Part shown: piece after piece, positions 19,878-20,116 of the stretch
Layout: each line of letters begins with the position of its first letter
Position numbering within the stretch: the first letter of the stretch is position 1
NCBI GenBank assembly: GCA_045577475.1
Contig: JAZNIM010000063.1
Coordinates: forward strand, 1-20,116
DNA length: 20,116 nt
From: UMGS1387 sp045577475
GTDB taxonomy: Bacteria > Bacillota > Clostridia > Oscillospirales > CAG-382
Reading direction: 5' to 3'
Made by a program: the position numbers and the translations under genes
The notes under the pieces: model-generated
Seen by the model: the letters and a program-made list of their open reading frames with translations, nothing else
What the model was told of the DNA's origin: nothing
The model's database searches: none

Positions 19878-20116
19878 ATGAAGAACAGAAAAAGGACGAG
19901 ATTTATCACTCAGTCGGCAATTATTGCGGCAATGTATGTGGTACTCACTTATGTTACCTCATTTTTCGGTCTTGCAAGCGGTGCGGTTCAGTGCCGTCTG
20001 TCGGAAGCCTTGCTTGTGCTGCCGATGTTTACGCCGTCAGCAATACCGGGACTTTTTATCGGCTGTGCACTGTCAAATCTGATGACGGGATGTATTCTTC
20101 CCGATGTTGTATTCGG
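19878..20116 (+). CDS. queT: QueT-family queuosine-precursor transporter, N-terminal part (cut by window end)
   Basis: The first 79 residues of a small membrane protein: a basic start MKNRKRTRF, a first hydrophobic helix (TQSAIIAAMYVVLTYVTSF), then VQCRLSEALLVLPMFTPSAIPGLFIGCALSNL, which is the QueT hallmark (quoted here as RLSEALLVLPMF and IPGLFIGCALSNLM). QueT is the substrate-binding S component of an ECF-type vitamin transporter thought to bring in a queuosine precursor such as preQ1. ATG 19878 lies 9 bases after AGGAG. The preQ1-I leader supports the assignment independently. The C-terminus is outside the window. Confidence 0.92.
   Translation, partial: MKNRKRTRFITQSAIIAAMYVVLTYVTSFFGLASGAVQCRLSEALLVLPMFTPSAIPGLFIGCALSNLMTGCILPDVVF

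Overview
The window looks like a chromosomal stretch of an anaerobic, spore-forming member of the Clostridia, most likely an Oscillospiraceae/Ruminococcaceae-type gut fermenter (inference). The signs are a sigma-G sporulation factor, pyruvate phosphate dikinase, rubrerythrin, an NAD-linked trimeric-type [FeFe] hydrogenase, T-box, glycine and preQ1 riboswitch leaders, strong AGGAGG ribosome sites and Bacillota-type promoters. No rRNA, tRNA, integrase or transposase was seen.

Left part (1-4760): the 5' part of ppdK runs leftwards off the edge, divergent from sigG. A two-way terminator separates sigG from trpB, which reads leftwards behind a T-box leader whose specifier is UGG (Trp). Divergent from the T-box promoter is a small ribbon-helix-helix protein gene, followed by a repeat-rich promoter region and a single-aptamer glycine riboswitch.

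Middle (4761-10810): a sodium/amino-acid symporter of the AGCS family controlled by the glycine riboswitch, a cytoplasmic family 3 glycoside hydrolase, rubrerythrin, a P-loop kinase-like ATPase, and, on the minus strand, an SGNH-hydrolase gene split by a frameshift. The 532 bases at 10811-11342 hold no gene: they carry the SGNH promoter and two 138-bp direct repeats on either side of a strong hairpin, which is the probable terminator of the operon to its right.

Right part (11343-19607, minus strand): one ten-gene operon. It starts with the NuoE-like subunit, then runs through DRTGG protein, RsbW-like ATPase, a second iron-hydrogenase-like protein of the sensory (group D-like) kind, another DRTGG protein, PHP phosphoesterase and another GHKL ATPase, and ends with the HndB-, HndC- and HndD-like hydrogenase subunits. 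The outer genes build an enzyme that passes electrons from NADH (and probably ferredoxin) to protons. The six inner genes look like a redox or H2 sensing module of unknown output. This is the most interesting system in the window: gene gaps and overlaps are minimal inside it, and the sensor is made together with the enzyme.

Right edge: between the operon and queT (queuosine-precursor transporter, cut by the window end, with a preQ1-I riboswitch leader) lies a possible 32-residue, very basic small protein gene with a strong ribosome site on the minus strand.
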